Source: G963674685 sp963674685
GTDB lineage: Bacteria > Lernaellota > Lernaellaia > JACKCT01
Assembly (NCBI GenBank): GCA_963674685.2
Contig: CAXXWT010000002.1
Location: forward strand, 1,116,001 to 1,180,000
Length of the DNA: 64,000 bases
Direction of reading: 5' to 3'
Shown: positions 8,255 through 16,462 of the stretch, piece after piece
Position numbering within the stretch: the first letter of the stretch is position 1
How the letters are laid out: every line of letters starts with the position of its first letter
Position numbers and translations under genes: made by a program
The notes under the pieces: generated by a model
What the model saw: the letters and a program-made list of their open reading frames with translations, nothing else
What the model was told of the DNA's origin: nothing
Databases searched by the model: none

Positions 8255-8971
8255 ATGCATAAGCGAATTTTCATCTATTTTCTATTGGCCGCCTTCACGA
8301 TCGGGTTCGCGTCATGCGGCGGCTGTCGCAAGACCCAGCCCGCGGCGACGGGATGCGACAGCCCTGACGAGCTGGCGCAAAAGTATTTGCAGGCCGTTTC
8401 CTCAAAAAATAACGACCTTTTCACGTCGCTTCTCTTAAACAAAGACGACCTGCGGCCCGTTGCGAAAAATATCAACAAGCAGGGCATCACCGTCTACCAG
8501 CAATTTGTCTTGAGAGATTTTCAGACGAAAAACCGGGACTTCCTCGGCAAACCTCTCAAATTCGTCGCCTTCAAGCTGGGCCGGGAAGTCGTCTCGAAAG
8601 ACAAGTACGGGCTTTACAAGGGATCGACCATCATCGCCGAGGTTTCAAGCGGCGATAAGGTCGCCAAGGTGAATCTGGAAATCAACTTCGTTTCCCGCAT
8701 CGGCCCCAAGTGGAAGATTTTCTCCCTGCGCTATATCAAGGATGGAAAAGGCGCGAATCCCGGTATTCCCAAGATATTGCCCGGCGCCAAATTCGGTCCC
8801 GAAAAGGGCAAGGTTCAGATGAAGATCAAGAAGGTCGAAGAGCCGGAAAAAGAGGCGGCGCCTGCCGGAGAGGCTGCTTCCGATGAAGCCGCTCCCGAAC
8901 CCGAGCCCGAATCCCCCGCAAGCGAAGACGGCGGACAGCCGGCAAAAGAACCCGAGACGAAAACTCCCTGA
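8255..8971 (+). CDS. Lipoprotein of unknown function with Glu/Pro/Ala-rich tail
   Basis: 238 residues from ATG 8255 (GAGG about 10 nt upstream). The signal peptide ends at Cys21 in FASC, followed by GGCRKT. Residues about 35-180 form an alpha/beta globular domain beginning SPDELAQKYLQAVSSKNND, the usual opening of NTF2/DUF4878-like domains, and ending with WKIFSLRYI, which fits the last strand of that fold; I infer an NTF2-like lipoprotein with moderate confidence. Residues about 190-238 are a disordered Glu/Pro/Ala linker (PEPEPESPASEDGG) at the C terminus. It is monocistronic, between a terminator at 8121-8153 and a bidirectional hairpin at 8997-9024. Confidence 0.7.
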   Translation: MHKRIFIYFLLAAFTIGFASCGGCRKTQPAATGCDSPDELAQKYLQAVSSKNNDLFTSLLLNKDDLRPVAKNINKQGITVYQQFVLRDFQTKNRDFLGKPLKFVAFKLGREVVSKDKYGLYKGSTIIAEVSSGDKVAKVNLEINFVSRIGPKWKIFSLRYIKDGKGANPGIPKILPGAKFGPEKGKVQMKIKKVEEPEKEAAPAGEAASDEAAPEPEPESPASEDGGQPAKEPETKTP

Positions 8972-8990
8972 ATTCAAGAAAAAATGGTGT

Positions 8991-10031
8991 TTATTGAAGA
9001 GCCCGGAAAATAATCCGGGCTCTTTCGCCGTCGCCTGCCGGCGTGGAATGCACGTGATCCAGAAAAAGCCCGCACCGGCCCGAAAGCTCTTTATCCAAAT
9101 CGATGACCGGCGTGTTCTCCTGCGCGCGAATGATGTCGTTAACGACTTTCATCCCTGCTTCGACGAAACCAAGCGATTGCTTCGGGCACTTTGCCCGGCA
9201 CCAGGGCGTGGTCAGAAGATACGGCCTGGCGCCGCTATTCCGAGCTGTTTTGACGATTTCCTGTATATTCGACGCAAAGGCTTTTTTGAAATTCCAGCCA
9301 TAATAGGGGTGGTCGACGGACCTGGCGCCGGCCGGCATGATGTAATCGTTGAGGCGGTATCCCAAAAGGGGCGGCAGACCCATCCGACGCCGGACAAAGG
9401 CGTAGGTCAGAAAACTTTTCGTCATAAACCGGTCCAGCCTGTCCGATGCCTTTGCGCTTTTCGGCGGGGAAAAAGGTTTTCGGAAATGGGAGTAATCCGA
9501 TTTGAATCCGGCGTACATGCCCGCCTGCAGATCGTTGTGGCCGAATGCGGCGATCAAGATATCCGGCTGAAGTTTACGGCCGAGGCCGCGCATCACCGCC
9601 AGGCCTTCCCGGCTCGTGTAGCCGGGTATCGCCAGATTCGAGACCGTCGTGGGAGCCTCGCCGGATTCGGTTAAAAGCGCCGCCAAAAGCGCCGGCCACG
9701 CGTGTTCCCCGGCGCTGGTGGAGTCGCCGAGGACAACGATGCGCATTTCACCGGCTTGTTTGCTTTTCGCCGGGACGGGGCCGGTAAAGCCGCTTTCGCC
9801 GACGCGCGGCGGGTTCGGTTTGAAGGTGTATAAATAATCCGGGTGGCCGCGATACTTTCGGATCATGTTCCATCTGCCGTTTTGCGCGTAACGATTGAGC
9901 GCATCGAACTTTGCCCGGCCTTCGATCCGGGGATAAAGCAGGCGAAAGCCGCCTTCGACCGCCGCAAAAAACATAGCGGCGGCGACGAGGGAAAACAGGA
10001 CTTTTTTGATTCGCCTCGGACGGATTTTCAT
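8991..10031 (-). CDS. Membrane-anchored SGNH/GDSL hydrolase
   Basis: 346-residue esterase/acyl-hydrolase family protein. A basic N terminus and a hydrophobic segment (residues about 10-28) form an uncleaved anchor, placing the catalytic domain in the periplasm. Block I is GDSTSAG with Ser104, the block with Asn is GHND (Asn166), and the catalytic pair is DHVH, Asp325 and His328. A membrane-tethered SGNH domain with this spacing is common among polysaccharide or lipid O-acetyl/acyl modifying enzymes, but the substrate cannot be read. Two cysteines (CRAKC, about 277) may form a disulfide. Divergent from the S41 gene across a palindrome at 10070-10092. Start ATG 10031. Confidence 0.85.
   Translation of the reverse strand: MKIRPRRIKKVLFSLVAAAMFFAAVEGGFRLLYPRIEGRAKFDALNRYAQNGRWNMIRKYRGHPDYLYTFKPNPPRVGESGFTGPVPAKSKQAGEMRIVVLGDSTSAGEHAWPALLAALLTESGEAPTTVSNLAIPGYTSREGLAVMRGLGRKLQPDILIAAFGHNDLQAGMYAGFKSDYSHFRKPFSPPKSAKASDRLDRFMTKSFLTYAFVRRRMGLPPLLGYRLNDYIMPAGARSVDHPYYGWNFKKAFASNIQEIVKTARNSGARPYLLTTPWCRAKCPKQSLGFVEAGMKVVNDIIRAQENTPVIDLDKELSGRCGLFLDHVHSTPAGDGERARIIFRALQ
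8997..9024. terminator. Hairpin between convergent genes
   Basis: Perfect 10-bp stem AAGAGCCCGG (8997-9006) / CCGGGCTCTT (9015-9024) with an 8-nt loop. It ends the 8255 gene and overlaps the last codons of the SGNH gene on the other strand. The T-run is short on both sides. Confidence 0.65.
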
Positions 10032-10069
10032 GACCCGACTTTAGCATTCAAAAACGCCGAAATCGATAT

Positions 10070-10092
10070 GCTAAAATAAATCTTATTTTAGC
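10070..10092. promoter_or_regulatory. AT-rich palindrome in the divergent promoter region
   Basis: Perfect 10-bp inverted repeat GCTAAAATAA (10070-10079) / TTATTTTAGC (10083-10092) with a 3-nt centre, midway between the divergent SGNH and S41 genes. Position and symmetry suit a shared operator; without T-run context a terminator is less likely. Confidence 0.55.
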
Positions 10093-10142
10093 GGCGCATT
10101 TTGTGGACCGCGCCGATCGCCATGTGGTATGAGTTTTTGTCA

Positions 10143-11606
10143 ATGATTAAGCGAGTCCATCTTATTACGACCGTAATTGTATTTCTCTTCGCGGCGCTTT
10201 TCGCATCGTGCCTCGGCGGCTCCGATGATAATGACTCGACGGATTCGGTATCCGACGAAGATGCGTCGGATGATGATTCCGTAAATGAGGTTGATGACGA
10301 CAAGGAGACCGATGACGATCTTGATGACGACGCAAATGACGATATCGACGACGATGTGAACGACGACATCGATGATGATTCCTGCCCGGGCGTCTTTTAC
10401 GGCGATTTTCTGACCTACAGCCAAACCATGGACGAAGGCTACGCCTATTTTGAACTCAAAGGCATCGATTGGGACGCGATCGTCGAAAGTTGCCGCGACC
10501 GGGCGTGCGCGCACTCGGATCCCGATGAATTCGCCCTGATGATCATGAAAATGCATGCCGCGCTGTCAGACAGCCACAGCTGGGTATGGACGCCGAATCT
10601 TCCCGCGGACAAATATCCCGACAGGCGACCCACGGGGGTATGCCTTTATCGCATCGGCGAAAAGGCTTACGTCTCGCGCCTGACCGACGAGGCCGACGGC
10701 GCGGGCATGCTGCACGGCGACGAAGTCGTTTCCCTTGACGGCGAATCCGTCGACGAGGTTTTGGACCGGGCGAAAAGCTGGGAGGGATGCTCGTCGCCGC
10801 ACTGCTGCGATTACTACCGCCTGCCCCACGCGGATCGGTTCAGCGCCGGGCAGGGCGAAGTGGAATACGGGATTGTGCGCGATGGGCTGCCGATGCAAAT
10901 CACCGTTTCCCGCACCGGCGGCGGTTACGGAACATGCATGCCCGAAATGCTGGAAAGATTCCTTGAAGACGCTTCGGGAACTGTTCTTAAGTACAAAGCC
11001 GTCGGCGACGACATCGGATATCTTCAACTGTCCACGCTTTCGGATTCATCCATGGATCTTATTTTGGCGGATCTGGATGATGCGCTGGATCTTTTCGGAA
11101 CCCGCCCGCTTGTTTTCGATGCGCGATTCAACGGCGGCGGATCCGACCTTGTGGCCATGTCCGTGCTGGCGCGTTTTCTGGGTCAATGGATATCGCCGGT
11201 GGATTTTCGGTACAAACTCGGGCCGGAGCATGATTCCTTTACGCCCTGGCTTCCCGAGCCCGTTTTGCCCGGAACCGACCCCGCGCCCAACCGCGTGATA
11301 TTCCTCATCAACGGGGGTTGCATCAGCGCCGGGGATTTCTTCGCCGCCGCCGCATCCTACGTCCCGACTTTCGAGCTGCTCGGCACGACGAGCTGCGGCG
11401 CCACCGGCGCTCCCAAGACGGACACGCTGCTGATATCGGAAATCACGTATTCCTATTCGCAGATGCAGCGGCGTTATTCGGCGACCGGCCGGCAGATCGA
11501 GGGGATCGGAATCGCGCCGGATTATTTCGTCGAGCAAGACGCGGCCGACCTGGCTGACGGAATCGACACGCAGTTGGCCCGGGCCGTCGAATTATTGCGC
11601 GAGTGA
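10143..11606 (+). CDS. S41-family (tail-specific) peptidase lipoprotein with Asp-rich linker
   Basis: 487 residues from ATG 10143; an ATG at 10122 is possible but would lengthen the signal peptide. Lipobox FASC ends at Cys23. Residues about 26-80 are an Asp-rich linker (DDDLDDDANDDIDDDVNDD). A PDZ-like segment (VCLYRIGEKAYVSRL ... GDEVVSLDGESVDEVLD) follows, then the S41 core: DARFNGGGSD, and NGGCISAGDFFA with the likely catalytic Ser395, and the closing IEGIGIAPD motif. The usual catalytic Lys four residues after the Ser is not obvious (SAGDF), so it may use the tetrad His/Glu variant or be altered. Its 3' end overlaps the convergent GT-C gene by 15 bp. Confidence 0.85.
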   Translation: MIKRVHLITTVIVFLFAALFASCLGGSDDNDSTDSVSDEDASDDDSVNEVDDDKETDDDLDDDANDDIDDDVNDDIDDDSCPGVFYGDFLTYSQTMDEGYAYFELKGIDWDAIVESCRDRACAHSDPDEFALMIMKMHAALSDSHSWVWTPNLPADKYPDRRPTGVCLYRIGEKAYVSRLTDEADGAGMLHGDEVVSLDGESVDEVLDRAKSWEGCSSPHCCDYYRLPHADRFSAGQGEVEYGIVRDGLPMQITVSRTGGGYGTCMPEMLERFLEDASGTVLKYKAVGDDIGYLQLSTLSDSSMDLILADLDDALDLFGTRPLVFDARFNGGGSDLVAMSVLARFLGQWISPVDFRYKLGPEHDSFTPWLPEPVLPGTDPAPNRVIFLINGGCISAGDFFAAAASYVPTFELLGTTSCGATGAPKTDTLLISEITYSYSQMQRRYSATGRQIEGIGIAPDYFVEQDAADLADGIDTQLARAVELLRE

Positions 11607-13253
11607 TTCGCCGCCGTTGCGCAGCCGGACGGAATAATCCCCGAAGCTTTGCGTCAGGGAAAAGTGTTGCCTGATAAAGTTGTCGAGGTCCGCGGCCCCT
11701 TGCTTAGAGCCCGTTTCCGAGTTTTCCTCACGCCGCAAAACGACGAGCCGGACCGAAGCGCTTTCGATTTCCTCGATGATGCGCTTTTGGATTTTTTCCG
11801 TGGTCGCCAGTCCCGGATGCAATTCGTGGTAGCGCGTGGCGCTGGCGCGACCGGAAATAAAATAAAAAAGAACATCATTGATGAAAATTCGGCCGTTGTT
11901 TTCATTGGCGACCAGGATTTTTTCATTTTCGGCGCTGCTTTCCTGCACGAACCGGACGGCTTTTTCATAATCCGCCGTTCGCGCATCCCAGTATATGCCG
12001 CGCGCCGCCGGAAGTGTGAATTGATGCCGCAAACTGCCCGTCAGCCGAAGTTTCACGACATATGCCTTATTGCGTAGTTGCGGACCGGTCAGCGCGGCGC
12101 ATGCCAGGACGATGAGAATCCACGCGCCGATGTTTTTTGCCGACGGTTTGCCGACTTTGTAAATGAGGTGCGCGAACAGGACGGCGGCGGGAATCATCGT
12201 CGGCAGCAGATTCGGCGGCGCCGAGCGGATCGTGGCCTGGTTGTGCAGAAACAATCCGAGGAAAATCAGGAAGATCACCCGCCGCGTGTCGGCGCTTTTG
12301 GCGCTTGCCGGATCGGCCTTCGCTTCGCGAAACAGCTGAATCGTCGTGAGGATGTAAATGCTCAAGGGAAAATAAAATGGCAAAGACATTGAAAAAGCCG
12401 CAAAATACGCCCCGGCGCCCTGATTCGTAAAAACGCTTAAGCCGGGCAGGATCGCCGGATAAGGCAGGGCGCGCACTTTCGGGTAAACTTTCAGCGGAAA
12501 AACGATCAGACTTTCGATCACTTCCCTTAGCGGGACGAACGCGGCCAAAAGTACGGCGACGGGGGCGATGATAAGAATTAATCCCCAACCCAGGGGCGCC
12601 ATGCTTTTAAGGCATTGCCTGAATTTTCGCCTCTTCTTCATATTTCCCGGCATTAAAATGTAAAAGGTGAACGGCGCCAGGATAAAAATCTGAGCTAAAA
12701 ACGTATAAAGGCCGATGTCGTGACGGACGACCGTCGCCAGGCCGGTGAAAACGCCGCTCAACCAAAGATTGCGTGTGCGCAGGCGGTCCAGATAATCCAT
12801 GAAGAAATACGCGGAAGCCAGCGTGAATACCAGCGCCGTGGGTATGGGCTGCGCGTAGAAACCGTACGAGCCGGCGGCCGTCGTGACGATGAGGACCGCA
12901 ATGGCCGCGCCGACGCGTCCGGAAACGCGGTTTGCCAAAAGCGCCGCGCCCACGGCCAGCATCCACATGACGAGAACGGACCAGGTGCGCGCGACGTTCA
13001 GCGTGCTTCCGAAAATTTTAAAAATTCCCGCCAGAATGTAGAAATTACCCGGCGCGTACATGGTCCAGAAATCTCTATAGGGCATTTCGCCGTCGCAAAT
13101 CCGTTGCGCCCCGTAAACGGCGACGCCTTCGTCGTAGATGTTGACGTCCCTGTTTGCGTCGAATGCCAGATAGAAAAGGCAGGCGGTCGCAAGAATCAAC
13201 AAGATGATCTTGTCGATTGCGTCTTGCGTGGTGACGGTCGATTTTCGGGCCAT
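11592..13253 (-). CDS. GT-C fold membrane glycosyltransferase (family 39-like)
   Basis: 553-residue polytopic protein with about ten to twelve hydrophobic helices. Early in the first periplasmic loop is NIYDEGVAVYGAQRI, with the acidic DE pair that GT-C enzymes using polyprenyl-phosphate sugars place there, and MPYRDFWTMYAPGNFY, a typical following motif. The last about 120 residues are soluble and periplasmic (EKILVANENNGRIFINDVLFYF). It probably moves a sugar from a lipid carrier to a lipid or protein acceptor. The ATG follows the trmD stop directly (TAAATG), giving translational coupling to a tRNA methyltransferase gene. Three more GT-C proteins lie in the window. Confidence 0.8.
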   Translation of the reverse strand: MARKSTVTTQDAIDKIILLILATACLFYLAFDANRDVNIYDEGVAVYGAQRICDGEMPYRDFWTMYAPGNFYILAGIFKIFGSTLNVARTWSVLVMWMLAVGAALLANRVSGRVGAAIAVLIVTTAAGSYGFYAQPIPTALVFTLASAYFFMDYLDRLRTRNLWLSGVFTGLATVVRHDIGLYTFLAQIFILAPFTFYILMPGNMKKRRKFRQCLKSMAPLGWGLILIIAPVAVLLAAFVPLREVIESLIVFPLKVYPKVRALPYPAILPGLSVFTNQGAGAYFAAFSMSLPFYFPLSIYILTTIQLFREAKADPASAKSADTRRVIFLIFLGLFLHNQATIRSAPPNLLPTMIPAAVLFAHLIYKVGKPSAKNIGAWILIVLACAALTGPQLRNKAYVVKLRLTGSLRHQFTLPAARGIYWDARTADYEKAVRFVQESSAENEKILVANENNGRIFINDVLFYFISGRASATRYHELHPGLATTEKIQKRIIEEIESASVRLVVLRREENSETGSKQGAADLDNFIRQHFSLTQSFGDYSVRLRNGGESLAQ

Positions 13254-14345
13254 TTATTCTTTCTTGTTTGGTGAAAGTTCCAAAATGGCGGTGACGAGAA
13301 TTGAAAGGCGAACCACCACATCCACGGGATTCGCGCCGTGCAATTTTGCGACAGTCAAAACCGCCCCGCGATCTTCGCCGAGAAGCTCGATGAGTTTACG
13401 CCGCGATTTTTCGGATGTTTCCAGGTTTTGCGTGTCCAGGGGAAGGCGCTCGAACTCGCCGATGATTTTTTTGATTTTTCGATCCGCTTCTTTTTTATTG
13501 GCCGCCGAATGCATTTTCTCCGGCGCAGTCTCGCGAAAGGTCTTTCGGTCTTCGGCGCCGCCGGAAATCAGGATCGCTCCGGCGATTCCGAAAGGAAGAA
13601 TCGTTTTGGCGAACGAGCCGGCAACCTTGTGATCGACGCCGGCAAACTCCAGCATCACGCGGTTTCGCCCCGCCTGTATAATCTGCTCCGGCCTGTTTTT
13701 TTTCGTTCTCAATAGAGCCTCCCGTTTTCGCCACGCGTCGATTATTTTTGCGTCCCCGGATAACAGCACGGCGGGCGCGTCGCGACCCGCAAAACTTTCC
13801 GGCCTCGTGTACACGGGGTATTTCAGTCCCGCGCTGAAAGAATCCGTGGCGGTGTTTTCCTCTTTGCCGACCACGCCCGGCACTTGCCTGGCCACGGCGT
13901 CCACCACGCACAGCGCCGCCGGTTCGCCTCCCGAAAGCACGTAATCGCCCACGGACAATTCTCCGTCGCAGTAATGGTCGATAATGCGCTGGTCGATTCC
14001 CTCGTAACGCCCGCATAAAAGGATCAATCCTTTTTCCTTCGCCAGCTCGCGGGCCAGCTCGTCGGTGAGAATTTCCCCGCCCGGCGACATGGCGTAGACA
14101 CGGGCGCCGGGATTTTGAGTGCGCGCCGCCGCGACGGCCGCGGCCAGAGGTTCCGGCTTCATGACCATGCCCGCGCCGCCGCCGAAGGAATAATCGTCCA
14201 CGCGGCGGTGTTTGTCTTCGGTGAAATCCCTGGGATTTATCGTGGCGACGCCGATGATCCCGTTTTCGACGGCCCGTGATACGACGCCCGCGCGCAGGGG
14301 CGAATCGAAAAACTCGGGAAATATGGTGATGATGTGAAAATGCAT
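13254..14345 (-). CDS. trmD: tRNA (guanine-37-N1)-methyltransferase TrmD with C-terminal extension
   Basis: Methylates G37 next to the anticodon and prevents +1 frameshifting. The first about 230 residues are canonical TrmD: MHFHIITIFPEFFDSPLRAGV, the SPOUT knot motifs LLCGRYEGIDQRI and LSVGDYVLSGGE, and DSFSAGLKYPVYTRP with the catalytic Asp. The protein is 363 residues, against about 240-250 for most TrmD, so about 130 residues are added (MLEFAGVDHKVAGSFAKTILPFG ... VVVRLSILVTAILEL). I do not recognise the extension; it may be a helical RNA-binding or dimerisation domain. trmD is away from its usual rpsP-rimM-rplS neighbours and is coupled to a GT-C gene. Confidence 0.93.
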   Translation of the reverse strand: MHFHIITIFPEFFDSPLRAGVVSRAVENGIIGVATINPRDFTEDKHRRVDDYSFGGGAGMVMKPEPLAAAVAAARTQNPGARVYAMSPGGEILTDELARELAKEKGLILLCGRYEGIDQRIIDHYCDGELSVGDYVLSGGEPAALCVVDAVARQVPGVVGKEENTATDSFSAGLKYPVYTRPESFAGRDAPAVLLSGDAKIIDAWRKREALLRTKKNRPEQIIQAGRNRVMLEFAGVDHKVAGSFAKTILPFGIAGAILISGGAEDRKTFRETAPEKMHSAANKKEADRKIKKIIGEFERLPLDTQNLETSEKSRRKLIELLGEDRGAVLTVAKLHGANPVDVVVRLSILVTAILELSPNKKE

Positions 14346-14416
14346 TTGGGTTATTTTCTCTTTATCGAAGATATTGTCCTTTTTTCACAGCCGGGGGCGG
14401 CTTTCGCCACATTCGT

Positions 14417-14774
14417 CTTTGCTCCCATAGTGTTGTCGCCGGACTTCAATTCTTGTTCCTATTTGAGCAAAACATGTTTGCCGGGCACGTCATGTGTGGC
14501 ACAGCCGCCCTCGGCTGTGACTGTTTCGGGCTTCCATAACGATAGGCCGACATAGTAAATGCTTCGCCGACCACAAAATGTGTGGCACATTGCGGCTTTC
14601 GCCGCAACCAAATGTCAATTTCCTTATGGTCCCGTCAGGGACTTAAAGAAAATAGGCCCTTAGATTTATCAGGGGTTTACGGATCACGAAACGATTTCAT
14701 TCGTCCCATCTCAGACGATTGGAATCATACACGAAATCAGTCCTCATTATCGGAAGTTTCCCATCGTCTGAGAT
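14417..14774. repeat. Palindromic repeat cluster, left side of the scar zone (family C and others)
   Basis: No gene is seen at 14346-14852. The stretch 14417-14456 recurs near-identically at 15983-16022 (CTTTGCTCC..TAGTGTTGTCGCCGG). 14500-14538 begins with the hairpin CACAGCCGCCCTCGGCTGTG and is repeated exactly at 16168-16206. A second hairpin, TTGCGGC TTTC GCCGCAA, lies at 14590-14607. A perfect 12-bp inverted repeat ATCTCAGACGAT (14708-14719) / ATCGTCTGAGAT (14763-14774) follows. These resemble REP-type extragenic elements. Confidence 0.75.
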
Positions 14775-14852
14775 CCCTCTGTGCCAATAAGAGTGAGACA
14801 ATGGTTGTGTGAGAATTTAGTGTATAATTCGAGGGCGTGAAGGAGAACTCGA

Positions 14853-15110
14853 ATGAATAAGCAACGAGAAAACGGTGATGGATCGTTTTTGGGGGCGCAG
14901 CGTAGTGGAGGCGAGCGAAGCGAGCCGGAACGGAGCGGAGCCCCCAAAAACGACGGGTCGCCCGCACCCCCCTCTCCGGAGGTCTCAGAACGCCCCGAGC
15001 GCCGCCGCTTCACCGCCGCCTACAAGCTGGCTGTCGTGCAGGAGGCCGACCGCTGCGCCGAGCCAGGTCAAATCGGCGCCTTGCTGCGTCGGGAAGGACT
15101 GTACTCTTAA
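14853..15110 (+). pseudogene. Truncated transposase (N-terminal HTH part)
   Basis: 85 codons remain of a transposase-like protein. ATG 14853 has AAGGAG upstream. After a disordered stretch, the motif RRRFTAAYKLAVVQEAD..AEPGQIGALLRREGLYS is the helix-turn-helix opening of IS3/IS66-like transposases; the rest is missing, with a TAA at 15108-15110 right at the junction with another truncated gene. The DNA has a long inverted repeat, TCGTTTTTGGGGGC (14882-14895) against GCCCCCAAAAACGA (14939-14952), inside the coding region, which codes for the SER/EPER-type low-complexity segment. Non-functional. Confidence 0.75.
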
Positions 15111-15826
15111 TAGTCCGCCGGAAAGATCCCGAACACCTGATGATGAATCGGATTGAGGCGCAAGGCGATTTCGTCGAGAACTTTCGGCCAGGGCGTGTGC
15201 AATTGTTCCTGCATCAACGCCTGCGCCGCCTCCATGTCTTCGATCCAGACAAAACCGTTTTCTCGGCGAAGATATCCGATTCCCGCCCGGTCCATCTGGC
15301 GGGCCAACCATTCACGACCGTTGAGACACACCTGAATCGAAAAGGGAAAGTAGGTCTGGATGCGACCGTGACAAAAACCGAACTCAGGGTGAAACCAGTA
15401 ATGGTAATAGTGCAGGCACTTGGTCTTGCAAGCCCGAACGCGCAGCATTTTTTGTTCGCGATCCCGATGCATCTCATAGGAATAACACGGCGTCAGGCAA
15501 CTCAAAACACCAATAAGGCCATCCGTGATATGGTGGCGCTCGGCCATTTGGCGCGCCTCGGCTTCTTTGGAAATCCGCGATGAAGGCAAATAACGAACTT
15601 CCCGGCCCAAACGCTTGGCCTCGGAAACAGAGGCCGCCTTCACCCGGGACGTCACCTCTTCCACATGCCGACCGTAATCCTTGTACAGCACGCGGTTAAT
15701 CCCCAGATACTTGTCCATCCCCGCCGAATAGGCGATGCGGCGTAAAGAGCCTCGGAATACAAGGCGATCAAAGCCGGATAGAACTCCGATGACTTTCGAT
15801 GAGTGTTTCTGTATAAAGGTTTGCAT
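15107..15826 (-). pseudogene. 3'-truncated gene of a widespread mobile-associated family
   Basis: 239 residues from ATG 15826 (AGGAGG upstream). The sequence (IGVLSGFDRLVFRGSLRRIA, then KCLHYYHYWFHPEFGFCHGR and CLNGREWLARQMD) belongs to a family of roughly 450-500-residue uncharacterised proteins that I recall as multicopy in environmental genomes and often near transposons. It stops at FPADY, where relatives continue, so the C-terminal half is lost. The stop overlaps the stop of the truncated transposase on the other strand (15107-15110), so one rearrangement probably cut both. Function of the intact family is unknown to me. Confidence 0.65.
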
Positions 15827-15982
15827 CGCATCCTCCTGGGTGTGGGAAACTAAGGGTCCTTTCCAGACCTTTCCAAGCCTGGGAAGGATGCGATGTTTTT
15901 CTTGTTCTGTATAGAAATTGGATGATACGGCAACTAAAATAATCCTTTTGGTTGCGGCCGAAGGGCCGCGCTGTGCCACACA

Positions 15983-16252
15983 CATCTTTGCTCCTTTAGT
16001 GTTGTCGCCGGACTTCAAATCTTTATCCTGTCGAATATAGCTTGAACCAGGCACGATCTGCTCAGTGAAGTGCGGCAGCTAAAGCCTTCAAAAGGCAGTG
16101 ATTGTACCGCGTTTCCATAGTGACACGCCGAAGTGGCAGATGCGTCGCCAACCACAAAATGTGTGGCACAGCCGCCCTCGGCTGTGACTGTTTCGGGCTT
16201 CCATAGTGACACGCCGAAGTGGCAGATGCGTCGCCGACCACAAAATGTGTAG
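15983..16252. repeat. Palindromic repeat cluster, right side of the scar zone (86-bp tandem)
   Basis: Copies of the elements seen at 14417-14538 flank the two truncated genes on this side. An 86-bp unit beginning CCATAGTGACACGCC starts at 16115 and again at 16201, containing ACCACAAAATGTGT and the CACAGCCGCCCTCGGCTGTG hairpin; the second unit decays after 16252. 16253-16462 holds no gene that I can support. Confidence 0.75.
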
Positions 16253-16462
16253 TACACTCGCTACTACTCTGCGAAGCGGCGCTTCGCTGCGAAGCACGAG
16301 CCTCGGCTGTGGTTGTTTGCCCCAGCTGGGCATATATTCTTCCTTAAAATGCTTCGTACACGAATGACAAGTCTTTGGCGGAGGCGAAAACGATTGCCGC
16401 GCCCGCTAAAAGAAAAAGCAGAACCGCTTTGATCAATTGCGTTTTCCATCCGCTTTGCGTCT

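Noticed and set aside
16115..16252. 86-bp tandem repeats considered as a CRISPR array
   Set aside because: Only two units, no unique spacers of constant length, and no cas genes in the window.
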